Assembly (NCBI GenBank): GCA_038040445.1
Contig: JBBPIG010000012.1
Location: 1 to 64,000 of the forward strand
Origin: Acidobacteriota bacterium
GTDB lineage: Bacteria; Acidobacteriota; Blastocatellia; UBA7656
Direction: 5' to 3'
DNA length: 64,000 nucleotides
Shown: positions 1 to 7,616 of the stretch, one piece after another
Numbering within the stretch: the first letter of the stretch is position 1
Layout of the letters: every line of letters begins with the position of its first letter
The notes under the pieces: model-generated
The model's database searches: none
What the model was told of the DNA's origin: nothing
The model's input: the letters and a program-made list of their open reading frames with translations, nothing else
Translations under genes and position numbers: made by a program

Positions 1-27
1 TGCCTGCCTCTTCTAGCGCAACGCAAA

Positions 28-51
28 GCAGGCAGGGATGCCTGCGCTCCC
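28..51. repeat. Short dispersed palindromic repeat, copy 1
   Basis: A 24-bp segment containing GCAGGCAGGGATGCCTGC lies just upstream of the first gene. The reverse complement of 54686-54709 is nearly the same, differing at two positions. The repeat is partly self-complementary (GCAGGCA...TGCCTGC). Its presence in two spacers argues that the open frame running upstream of position 75 is not coding. Confidence 0.6.
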
Positions 52-74
52 AGGTTGAACCCGCTCGGACCTTG

Positions 75-1409
75 ATGCCACACCCAGCCATTTTCAAATC
101 GATCGTCAAGCCAATCGCGGCAGCATTTGCGTTCATTCAGGGCGCGGGCGCGGCTGCGTGGACCTTTCCATCGGTGCTAGGCTCGGCGATGCTGATCGCC
201 TGGGCCGCCGAAGCCGCGCAGTTTCTGATCTCGCAAGGGCTCGCTCTTGCAATGCTGGCGTGGCTTCAGACGTTGCCGGAGTTCGCCATCGAAGCGGTCA
301 TCGCCTGGCAAGCCGGACTTGTTGCCGGCGATCCCAATATCACTCCCTCGGTGAAGCTACACGCGACCTCTTTGATGACCGCGAACCTGACGGGGAGCTT
401 GCGTCTCCTGGTTGGGCTCGGCTGGCCGATGATCTACGCCACCGCTGCGATCTTTTATCGCAGACAGAGCAAGAAGCGGCTCAGAGAAATCAAGCTCGAA
501 CGCGAGCACGCGATCGAGATAGTCTTCCTGCTCGTGGCTATCGCTTATTTCGCGGTGATCTGGCTTAAGGGCACGCTTAGCTGGGTTGATACAATAGTCT
601 TGTCGGTGATCTACTTCGTCTATCTCTACTTTCTCAAGAAGATTCCGCCTCAGTCAGAAGAGAGGATCGAAGACCTGGATCGCATCCCGCGATTCATCCT
701 GCGCCAGCGCCGGCCGCTTCGAAACGCGATGATCGGGGCGATGTTCGCGGGGGGCGGGTTGATTCTGTACTTCGCGGCGCACCCGTTTCTTGAGAGCCTG
801 AAAGCTATTGCCATCGGGCTCGGGATTTCGACGTTCGTCTTTGTTCAGTGGGTCGCGCCTTTCTTGTCGGAGTTCCCCGAAAAAGTTTCCGCGTTCAACT
901 GGGCGCGGCGGGTGACCAGCGCGCCGATGGCCTTGATGAATATGGTCAGCTCGAACATCAACCAATGGACGATGCTTGCTGCGATGCTTCCGATCGCATA
1001 CGGGTTTGCGCTCGGCCGCGCGGATACAATTGATTTCGATTCGCATCAAGAGCTCGAGGTACTGATGACAATAGGACAGTCGCTGCTTGGCGCATTGTTT
1101 CTGGCGAACATGAAATTCACCTGGTGGGAAGCGGCGCTGCTATTCACCCTTTGGGCCGCTCAGTTCGTGCTTTCAGGATTCGAAAAGCCTATCGATCCGG
1201 CGATGCCTGACAACAACTTCGCGGTGCACGTCGCCGGATGGCTATCGATCTCAGCCGATCAGGTCCAAGGCTTCGCCCACCACGGTAAGGAAGTTATTAC
1301 CGCTTTGTATTTTCTCTGGACGGGCGTCATCATTGCTATCGCGGTCAAGAGCCGAAGCCAGTTTGAAGCGTTTGCTGTTTTTCCAAAGCTGATGCGAGAG
1401 CATTGGTAG
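75..1409 (+). CDS. CaCA-family (sodium/calcium exchanger-like) membrane protein
   Basis: A polytopic inner-membrane protein of 444 residues that resembles cation/Ca2+ exchangers. Two internally repeated alpha-like motifs are visible: TLPEFAIEA (66-74) followed by TANLTGS (102-108), and PFLSEFPEKVSAF (262-274) followed by SSNINQ (292-297). Acidic residues in these two inverted repeats bind the cation in the CaCA superfamily. About ten hydrophobic segments surround them, with a charged cytosolic loop around residues 128-147 and another around 190-216. The ATG at 75 is preferred over the TTG at 72; no good SD is visible, and the frame stays open to the window edge, but the upstream bases are a dispersed repeat. 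A universal stress protein follows. The transported ion cannot be told from sequence. Confidence 0.75.
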   Translation: MPHPAIFKSIVKPIAAAFAFIQGAGAAAWTFPSVLGSAMLIAWAAEAAQFLISQGLALAMLAWLQTLPEFAIEAVIAWQAGLVAGDPNITPSVKLHATSLMTANLTGSLRLLVGLGWPMIYATAAIFYRRQSKKRLREIKLEREHAIEIVFLLVAIAYFAVIWLKGTLSWVDTIVLSVIYFVYLYFLKKIPPQSEERIEDLDRIPRFILRQRRPLRNAMIGAMFAGGGLILYFAAHPFLESLKAIAIGLGISTFVFVQWVAPFLSEFPEKVSAFNWARRVTSAPMALMNMVSSNINQWTMLAAMLPIAYGFALGRADTIDFDSHQELEVLMTIGQSLLGALFLANMKFTWWEAALLFTLWAAQFVLSGFEKPIDPAMPDNNFAVHVAGWLSISADQVQGFAHHGKEVITALYFLWTGVIIAIAVKSRSQFEAFAVFPKLMREHW

Positions 1410-1410
1410 A

Positions 1411-1529
1411 GTGATGCGTGAAGAGTGATGCGTGATGCGTGACCGGATGGATGCTGATGAACGCGCACTTCCACCTCGTCCGGTCACGCATCACGCATCA
1501 CGCATCACGTTTCACTCTTCACGCATCAA
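1411..1529. repeat. Heptamer inverted repeat (GTGATGC family)
   Basis: The left arm (1411-1445) is five consecutive 7-mers: GTGATGC, GTGAAGA, GTGATGC, GTGATGC, GTGACCG. The right arm (1481-1529) is seven 7-mers which, read on the other strand, give TTGATGC, GTGAAGA, GTGAAAC, three GTGATGC and GTGACCG. The order is the same in both arms and they differ by two whole units. The innermost 23 bp pair perfectly. The loop is about 30 bp. The element fills the spacer between the exchanger and uspA genes. Confidence 0.85.
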
Positions 1530-1544
1530 TCCGGGGTCACAGTC

Positions 1545-2003
1545 ATGATCAAGACCATCCTTGTGCCAACCGATTTCAGCGAGCACGCCCAGAGAGCCTT
1601 TGAAAGAGCGTCCGATCTGGCTCGGCAGCTCGACGCGAAACTCTACTTGTTGCACGTTCAAACAGGAAGCGACTTAAGGATCGCAGTCAGAGAGGGCTTG
1701 CTCGCCGGAACTTCCACTGACGAAGAGGTTCATAAAGCCGTGGAGCAGTTAACCGAGCAGCGCTTCTCCACGTTGTGCGGAGCCGACCCTTCACAACTCC
1801 CGATTGAACACACTTGCCGGCGAGGCGAGCCGGGCGCGGTGATTGTAGCTTACGCGAAGGAGATTGGCGCCGACCTGGTAGTAGTTGGAAGGCGCGGCGC
1901 GGGTTTGCTCGAAGAGATGCGCGAAGCAGTCATCGGGTCTGTTACTGAAAATGTTATCAAGAAATCCCCGTGCCCGGTTATGGTTGTCAGACGCGAACAC
2001 TAG
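1545..2003 (+). CDS. Universal stress protein, UspA family
   Basis: A single Usp domain of 152 residues, the usual family size, predicted cytosolic. It opens with the typical MIKTILVPTDFSEHA beta1-loop containing the adenine-contacting Asp, and ends with GADLVVVGRRGAG and IGSVTENVIKKSPCPVMVV. The ATP-binding signature G-2x-G-9x-G-(S/T) appears as GRRG followed by twelve rather than nine residues before GS, so the loop carries a three-residue insertion and nucleotide binding is uncertain. Usp proteins are linked to stress survival, but the partner is unknown. It may be co-transcribed with the upstream exchanger, although a heptamer hairpin separates them. Start at ATG 1545, the only in-frame start giving the full first strand; no strong SD. 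Confidence 0.88.
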   Translation: MIKTILVPTDFSEHAQRAFERASDLARQLDAKLYLLHVQTGSDLRIAVREGLLAGTSTDEEVHKAVEQLTEQRFSTLCGADPSQLPIEHTCRRGEPGAVIVAYAKEIGADLVVVGRRGAGLLEEMREAVIGSVTENVIKKSPCPVMVVRREH

Positions 2004-2013
2004 CCCGAACGGA

Positions 2014-2106
2014 GAAGATCGAGGATCGAAGATCGCGATCCTCCGTCCTCTATCCTCGATCCTCTATCCTCGATCCTCTATCCTCGATCCTCTATCCTCG
2101 ATCCTC
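2014..2106. repeat. Heptamer inverted repeat (GATCCTC/TATCCTC family)
   Basis: The left arm is three 7-mers (GAAGATC, GAGGATC, GAAGATC; 2014-2034). After two bases the right arm runs as ten unbroken 7-mers (2037-2106), alternating TATCCTC and GATCCTC after an initial GATCCTC and CGTCCTC. The arms are complementary but very unequal in unit number. The array lies between the convergent uspA and ADOP 3' ends and ends 13 bp before the ADOP stop codon. Confidence 0.85.
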
Positions 2107-2119
2107 AACGCCCGGCATC

Positions 2120-4540
2120 TCATTCGCACCGGAGCGCGACCATCGGGTCGACCTTCGTTGCTTTGCGCGTGGGTACATAACACGCCACCATCGCGACGGT
2201 ACCCAGCAACACCGAGATTCCCACAAAGGTGAGCGGATCGGTCGAAGTGACCCCGTACAGAATCTGCGCCATCGCCCGGGTCATCGCAAAGGCGCCTGCA
2301 AGTCCGATGACGATGCCGATGAGAGTTAGCGTCAATCCCTGGGTGATGACCAGCCTAAAAATATCTCGAGCCTGGGCGCCCAACGCGATGCGAATGCCGA
2401 TCTCGTGAGTGCGCTGGGAGACGGCGTAGCTCATCACCGCGTAGATGCCTACCCCCGCAAGCACGAGCGCAAGCAGCGCGAAGACCGCCATCATCGACGA
2501 CGCCAATCGCTTGGGCGACATTCGAAAAGCGATTACTTGCTCCATCGGTTGGACGTTGAAGACTGGCAGCGTCTTATCGAGCGCGCTCACTTCACCACGC
2601 ACTGCAGAAGTGAGTTGCGCCGGGTCAGAGGCGCTGCGAATCACCAGGGATATCGAGCGCCATACCTCCTGCGTGTAAGGGGCGTAAATCTGCGCCTCGA
2701 GTTTGTCATCGAAGTCTGCATTCATCACATTGGCCGTCACGCCGATGATCGACACTGCCGGACCGCGGGGTTGTGCGAACTGCTGTCCGATGGGATCCTG
2801 GCCGGGCAGGAACTCGTTCACGAACGCTTCGTTGACCAACGCGACGCGCGGTGAATCGCCGCGATCCTGGCTGGTCAAGTTACGGCCTTTGATGAGCCGG
2901 GTACCGATGGCTTCGAAATAGCCGGGCGTAACCGGAGTGTACAGGACGTTTGGTTGCTTACCTTGCGGAAAAACGGTCTGCCCGATTCGCTCGATGCCAT
3001 GGCTGTTGTTGAACCCGCCCATAGGCAGATTGCCAACCCCACCGACGCGCGTCACACCGGGCAACGCTTCGATGCGATCCAGAAGCTGGTTGTAGAAGCT
3101 GAGTCGCGTCTCGACCTTACCGTATTTTTCATTTGGCAGCGAAACTTCCATAGTCAGGACGTTTGTCGGCTTGACGCCGAGGTCCGATCGTAGCAATTCG
3201 ACGAAGCTGCGAATCATCAACCCTGCGCCGATCAGCAGCACCAGCGACAACGCGACCTCCGCAACCACCAAAATGTTGCGCGCGCGATTGTGCGACGCCT
3301 TGCCCGATGAGCCTTTGCCGCCTTCTTTCAAAGCTTCGTTGAAATTCGTCTTGGTGGATTGCATCGCCGGAACCAGCCCGAAGAGCAGGCCGGTTAACAC
3401 CGACACGATGAGCGTGAAGACGAACACTGTTCGATTGATGACAAGGTTATGCCAGCCGGGGATGAACTTGGAAAAATCGTCGGGGATGGCGCGTGAGAGC
3501 GCTCCTACGCCCCAGACCGAAACCAGCAATCCGAGCGCGCCGCCGGCCAGACTTAGAAGCAAACTCTCGGTGAGCAACTGGCGAACGAGCCGCCACCGGC
3601 TCGCGCCCATTGCCAATCGAATCGCGATCTCTTTCTGCCGGGATGCACCGCGCACAAGCAACAGATTTGCGACGTTGGCGCACGCGATCAGCAGTACGAA
3701 GCCGACAGCGGCCAGCATCACCGGCGCGTACATGCGCGAGCCGCGCGTTGCGTCTTCCGTCATTGAAAGGACGTTGACGCTTCGTCCGGCGTTGGTTTCC
3801 GGAAACTGCTCGGCCGCGCGCGCCGCAATCCCCTTGAGGTCTTCGCGAGCTTGTTCGCTGGTCACGCCCGGCTTGAGCAAGCCCATCACTTGCAGATAAT
3901 GATCGCCGCGGTTGGTCAGGTCTTTTGCGTCGAAGACGATGGGCGCCCACATCTCGCCGCCGTTGAACGGATAGTTGAACTGCGGCGGCATCACGCCGAT
4001 CACGGTGAAGTTCTTGCCGTTGACCCGGATGGTTTGGTTGACTATGTTCGGGTCCGCGCCGAAGCGGCGCTGCCAGAGATTGTGCTTCAGAACGACGACT
4101 TGTTGCTTGCCCGCCTGGCCTTCATCGGGCGCGAACGTGCGGCCATACATCGCCCGGACACCGAGCGCGTCGAAAAAGCTCGCCGACACGAGGTAACCCA
4201 AGAACCGCTCCGTCTCGTCGAGCTCGGTCAGATCGAAGTAGCGCTGGCTGATGGCAACAACCTGTTCGAAGGTTTGATTCTGCTCACGCCAGTCGTTGAC
4301 GTTGGCTGGCGCAACCGAGCCGCGTTTGAAGCCAAGTTGCGGGTTGGCTTCCCAAAGCATCAGCAGCCGGTCCTGATTCGGAAAAGAAAACGGATGAAAC
4401 AGCGTCGCATCCATAGCGCTGAACGTGGTCGTGTTGGCGGCGATGCCAAGCGTGATCGCAAGCAGAGCCACTGCTGTGAACCCGGGACTGCGCAGCAGCA
4501 TTCGGATTCCAAAGCGGACGTCTTTGATGACAGTTTCCAT
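2120..4540 (-). CDS. ADOP (MacB/FtsX-type) permease 1
   Basis: An 806-residue member of the acidobacterial duplicated orphan permeases: an N-terminal membrane segment (GFTAVALLAITLGIA), a MacB-like periplasmic domain, an FtsX-type three-helix block, then a second half with the same plan. The two cytoplasmic signature loops read [13 protein letters not shown] and [13 protein letters not shown], each preceding an FtsX block. It ends [12 protein letters not shown], the stereotyped family tail with Cys in place of the more common Tyr. The family resembles MacB permeases but lacks the ABC ATPase, and its substrate is unknown. I prefer the ATG at 4540 (METVIKDVR), which matches paralogs; an ATG two codons earlier (4546) overlaps the stop of the restored four-helix-bundle frame. 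No clear SD. Confidence 0.88.
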   Translation of the reverse strand: METVIKDVRFGIRMLLRSPGFTAVALLAITLGIAANTTTFSAMDATLFHPFSFPNQDRLLMLWEANPQLGFKRGSVAPANVNDWREQNQTFEQVVAISQRYFDLTELDETERFLGYLVSASFFDALGVRAMYGRTFAPDEGQAGKQQVVVLKHNLWQRRFGADPNIVNQTIRVNGKNFTVIGVMPPQFNYPFNGGEMWAPIVFDAKDLTNRGDHYLQVMGLLKPGVTSEQAREDLKGIAARAAEQFPETNAGRSVNVLSMTEDATRGSRMYAPVMLAAVGFVLLIACANVANLLLVRGASRQKEIAIRLAMGASRWRLVRQLLTESLLLSLAGGALGLLVSVWGVGALSRAIPDDFSKFIPGWHNLVINRTVFVFTLIVSVLTGLLFGLVPAMQSTKTNFNEALKEGGKGSSGKASHNRARNILVVAEVALSLVLLIGAGLMIRSFVELLRSDLGVKPTNVLTMEVSLPNEKYGKVETRLSFYNQLLDRIEALPGVTRVGGVGNLPMGGFNNSHGIERIGQTVFPQGKQPNVLYTPVTPGYFEAIGTRLIKGRNLTSQDRGDSPRVALVNEAFVNEFLPGQDPIGQQFAQPRGPAVSIIGVTANVMNADFDDKLEAQIYAPYTQEVWRSISLVIRSASDPAQLTSAVRGEVSALDKTLPVFNVQPMEQVIAFRMSPKRLASSMMAVFALLALVLAGVGIYAVMSYAVSQRTHEIGIRIALGAQARDIFRLVITQGLTLTLIGIVIGLAGAFAMTRAMAQILYGVTSTDPLTFVGISVLLGTVAMVACYVPTRKATKVDPMVALRCE

Positions 4541-4542
4541 AA

Positions 4543-4928
4543 TCATATTTTCGATTTCCGATTGGCGATTGCCGATTGCTTCCGGCGCGCTGCTGAGATC
4601 CGCGAGGCCGCCATGATTGCGACCAGTTCGTTAGCGTCCTAAGCAAGGGCTCGACCTTGCCGGCGGGGAGAAGGCTTCCCCCGATGATCAATTCCATCCA
4701 AAAGGCGCTCTCATCAGCTTCTTCTTCTACGACCCCAATCTTGGCAATGAACTCCGCCCGCGATCGACCCCGACAGCAAGCTCGGTAGTTAGATCCGACT
4801 CCAGTGCCGCTGCGCACGAGTTGGTTGCCAATCGCCCGTCCTGAAACGGTCTTTGGAAGAGCCTCAACCAAACTCATAACTCTCAATGCAAATCTTTTTG
4901 TTCTCGCTTTCAGCTCGGCCTTATTCAT
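4543..4928 (-). pseudogene. Frameshifted four-helix-bundle protein (23S rRNA IVP-like)
   Basis: Starting at ATG 4928 (MNKAELKARTKRFALRVM) this reads as a four-helix-bundle protein of the family named after ORFs in 23S rRNA intervening sequences: VSGRAIGNQLVRSGTGVGSNY, then EFIAKIGVVEEEADESAFW. The original frame then turns into low-quality sequence. Reading one base over from about 4635 restores the family C-terminus (DANELVAIMAASRISAARRK) and ends at TGA 4545-4543. One missing G in a G run near 4635 explains this. The restored stop overlaps the ATG at 4546 as ATGA. The last codons (QSAIANRKSK) are encoded by heptamer repeat units. Function in this family is unknown. The frameshift could be a true mutation or an assembly error. 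Confidence 0.75.
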
Positions 4929-4932
4929 TATG

Positions 4933-5024
4933 TTTCCGATTTCCGAGTGGCGATTGCGGATTGCTTGTTCACCTTCAGCGTGAAATCGGCAATCGCAAAT
5001 CGGCAATCGGAAATCGGAAATCAA
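4933..5024. repeat. Heptamer inverted repeat (TTTCCGA/TTGCCGA family)
   Basis: Left arm 4933-4967 is TTTCCGA, TTTCCGA, GTGGCGA, TTGCGGA, TTGCTTG. Right arm 4983-5024 is AAATCGG, CAATCGC, AAATCGG, CAATCGG, AAATCGG, AAATCAA. The arms are complementary and all units stay in 7-bp register. A lone left-type arm of the same family lies at about 4550-4580 inside the broken four-helix-bundle gene. Confidence 0.8.
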
Positions 5025-5028
5025 TGTA

Positions 5029-7461
5029 TCACTCATACCTGAGCGCGACCATCGGATCAACCTTTGCGGCTCTGCGCGCCGGCATGAAACAGGCTGCCAG
5101 AGCCACAACCGTCAGCAGCACCGCAGTGACAACGAATGTGATCGGATCGGTCGCGGTGACCCCGAACAAGAAGCTCGACAACAAGCGGGTCAGCCCGATC
5201 GCCCCGCCCAGCCCGATCGCGATCCCGATCACCGCGGGCAACATGCCCTGAGCAACAACCAGCTTCACTACATCCCCTGAACTTGCGCCCAACGCTACGC
5301 GAATCCCGATCTCGCGGGTGCGCTGCACCACCGAGTAAGCTACGACGCCATAGATGCCGATCACCGCCAGCACTAATCCTATCACTGCGAACAACCCGAG
5401 CAACGCGGTGTTGAACCGATCCTGCGCCAGCGACAGCGAAACGATCTGTTCAAGCGATTGAATATTGGTCACCGGCAGCAACGGATCGACGTTAAGCATC
5501 TCCCGCTTCACGGTAGACGTCAGAGTCAGCGGATCGATAGCCGTGCGTAAGGCGAACTTCATCGTCACATACTGGCGGGCTACCAGCAATACCTTGTCGG
5601 GCACTTGCGCCAACGGCACAAACACCGCGGCAGGAGCGGGCGAGCTTAGCCCGAATTGTTTCAAGTCGCCGACCACTCCAATAACCTGGCACGATCGGCC
5701 GTTCGCAGCGGAGCGTTGAACGATTAACCGCTGACCGAGCGGGTCGGCTTCCTTGAACACCTGACGCGCATATGTCTCGTTGACGATCGCCACCGGCTCC
5801 GAACCGGCCATGTCCGTCTCGGCGAACTCGCGTCCTCGTTTGATCGCCATCCGCATAACCTGGAAGTATTCGGGCGTGATCATGCGGTACTCGGTTGAGC
5901 GCTCTGAATTTGGGCGCCCCTCGACCTCGACCGTCAGATTGAGCCAGCGGCTCAGGGGCAAATTGCTGGTGACCGCAGCGGCCTCAACACCGGGTATCGC
6001 CTTGAGCCGTTCGAGCGACCGCTGGACATAGTCGGTGTGCTTGGCCGTCGTTTTGTATTGCTCGCCATTTGGCGCGACCTCGAAAGTCAGCACGTTGCGC
6101 GGATCGAAGCCGGGGTCAACGCCGCGCAAGCTGGCGAAGGTGCGAATCAATAAGCCGGCGCCGATCAGTAACACGAGCGCGAGCGCAATTTCCGACATCA
6201 CCAACGCGCTGCGAACTCGCCCGCGATCATCGCCAATCGCTCCTTTTCCTCCACCCTGCTTGAGCGAGTGGTTGACGTCGACTCGAGCTGCTTTGATCGC
6301 CGGCGCCAACGCGAACACCAGACCGGTGAGCACCGATGCGCCGAACGCGAAGCCCAGCACTCGCCAGTCGAAACCGATTTCACCGGTCCGCGGAATCAGA
6401 TCCGCCGGTATGAAAGCCGCGATCATCTCTACTCCCCATTGAGCCAGGAGCAACCCCGCAAGTCCGCCAACAAGCGCGAGCACGACGCCTTCGGTCAGCA
6501 ACTGCCGCGCGATCCGAGACCAACTTGCGCCAAGCGCCTGACGCACAGCCATCTCCGAACCGCGTCCGGCAGCTTGCGCCAGTTGTAGATTGGCGACGTT
6601 GGCGCACGCGATCAAAAGCACAAAGCCAACCGCGCCCAACATGATCAGCAACAGCGGGCGCGCCTCAGCAGTCAGGCTTGCAAGATAGGGCTCGACTCCA
6701 ATGCCGTCTTCCTGACGCCAGAGCATCTTTGGATACGCTTCGCCGAACCTGTCAAAGACCCCTTTCATATCTGCGACGGCTTGCTCTTGCGACACGCCCG
6801 GCTTGAGTCGCGCCAGCACGGTGTAGTTGTGCCCCTCCTCGCCGCTCGCTGGATTCGTCCGCATCGGGAACAGCAGGGCTGCCTGTGCGCCGTAGCGAAA
6901 GCTCGGCGGCATGATGCCGATGGCGGTGTAATCTTTGCCGTTGATCAAAACAGTCTTGCCGACCACCACCGGATCAGCGCCGAAACGCCTCCGCCATAAA
7001 CCGTCGCTGAGAATAACCACTTGTTCGCCGTTGGGCGAATCTTCCTGTTCGGTGAAGTCGCGCCCGATAACCGGATGCACGCCAAGCACGCGGAAGAAAT
7101 CAGCCGAGACCTTCACGCCGCTTACGAACTCCGGTTCATTCCCGCCCGACAAGTTCACGCCCGAGCCCATTCCGGTTGTCGCGGCGACGCCCTCGAATGA
7201 CCGGCTGTGATCTCGCCAGAACACAAATTTCGGTTCGCTCGCGGCTGAAAGGGCCGACCCGGCCCTGGTGGGCGATAAAGCCATGATCCGGCCGGGTTCT
7301 GAATACGCCAGAGGACGCAACAGCACCGCGTTGACTACCGAGAAGATTGCCGTGGTCGCGCCGATGCCGAGCGCGAGCGTCGCAACGGCGATCAAGGTAA
7401 AGCCCGGCCGCTTGAGCAGCATCCTGAATCCATATCGCACGTCTTGCAACAAGGTTTCCAT
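5029..7461 (-). CDS. ADOP (MacB/FtsX-type) permease 2
   Basis: An 810-residue orphan permease beginning [15 protein letters not shown]. The first transmembrane helix is [21 protein letters not shown]; the MacB-like periplasmic domain carries the family stretch [16 protein letters not shown]. The first FtsX signature is [11 protein letters not shown], diverged from the usual KEIAIR, and the second is [13 protein letters not shown]. The tail is [13 protein letters not shown] good SD (AAGGTGA) sits five bases before ATG 7461. It is the middle gene of a three-ADOP run, separated from both neighbours by heptamer hairpins, so each gene probably has its own transcript or a heavily structured intercistronic region. 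Substrate unknown; no ATPase is encoded nearby. Confidence 0.88.
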   Translation of the reverse strand: METLLQDVRYGFRMLLKRPGFTLIAVATLALGIGATTAIFSVVNAVLLRPLAYSEPGRIMALSPTRAGSALSAASEPKFVFWRDHSRSFEGVAATTGMGSGVNLSGGNEPEFVSGVKVSADFFRVLGVHPVIGRDFTEQEDSPNGEQVVILSDGLWRRRFGADPVVVGKTVLINGKDYTAIGIMPPSFRYGAQAALLFPMRTNPASGEEGHNYTVLARLKPGVSQEQAVADMKGVFDRFGEAYPKMLWRQEDGIGVEPYLASLTAEARPLLLIMLGAVGFVLLIACANVANLQLAQAAGRGSEMAVRQALGASWSRIARQLLTEGVVLALVGGLAGLLLAQWGVEMIAAFIPADLIPRTGEIGFDWRVLGFAFGASVLTGLVFALAPAIKAARVDVNHSLKQGGGKGAIGDDRGRVRSALVMSEIALALVLLIGAGLLIRTFASLRGVDPGFDPRNVLTFEVAPNGEQYKTTAKHTDYVQRSLERLKAIPGVEAAAVTSNLPLSRWLNLTVEVEGRPNSERSTEYRMITPEYFQVMRMAIKRGREFAETDMAGSEPVAIVNETYARQVFKEADPLGQRLIVQRSAANGRSCQVIGVVGDLKQFGLSSPAPAAVFVPLAQVPDKVLLVARQYVTMKFALRTAIDPLTLTSTVKREMLNVDPLLPVTNIQSLEQIVSLSLAQDRFNTALLGLFAVIGLVLAVIGIYGVVAYSVVQRTREIGIRVALGASSGDVVKLVVAQGMLPAVIGIAIGLGGAIGLTRLLSSFLFGVTATDPITFVVTAVLLTVVALAACFMPARRAAKVDPMVALRYE

Positions 7462-7475
7462 GATTCACCTTTTCT

Positions 7476-7610
7476 CAGGGTTCCGGGTTCAAGGTTCAGG
7501 GTTCCGGGTTCAGAGTTCAGAGTTCCGGGTCCACGGTTCTACGTTCTGACACTCGTCGAAGCTGATAAATAAAACGTCAACCCTGAACCCGGAACTCTGA
7601 ACCCTGAACC
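7476..7610. repeat. Heptamer inverted repeat (GTTCAGG/GTTCCGG family)
   Basis: About ten 7-mers in the left arm (CAGGGTT, CCGGGTT, CAAGGTT, CAGGGTT, CCGGGTT, CAGAGTT twice, CCGGGTC, CACGGTT, CTACGTT) are followed by a roughly 40-bp loop. The right arm (AACCCTG, AACCCGG, AACTCTG, AACCCTG) ends seven bases before the stop codon of the next ADOP. The arms are complementary, with more units on the left. Confidence 0.85.
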
Positions 7611-7616
7611 TAGTTA

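Noticed and set aside
3171-3899. 242-codon plus-strand frame and similar ones opposite ADOP genes
   Set aside because: Shadow of ADOP coding sequence; the same antisense frames recur opposite several paralogs, as expected from shared codons.
7476-7610. Intrinsic terminators
   Set aside because: Heptamer hairpins have long arms and loops but no T run after the stem, so they do not fit the usual model, though they may still affect transcription.
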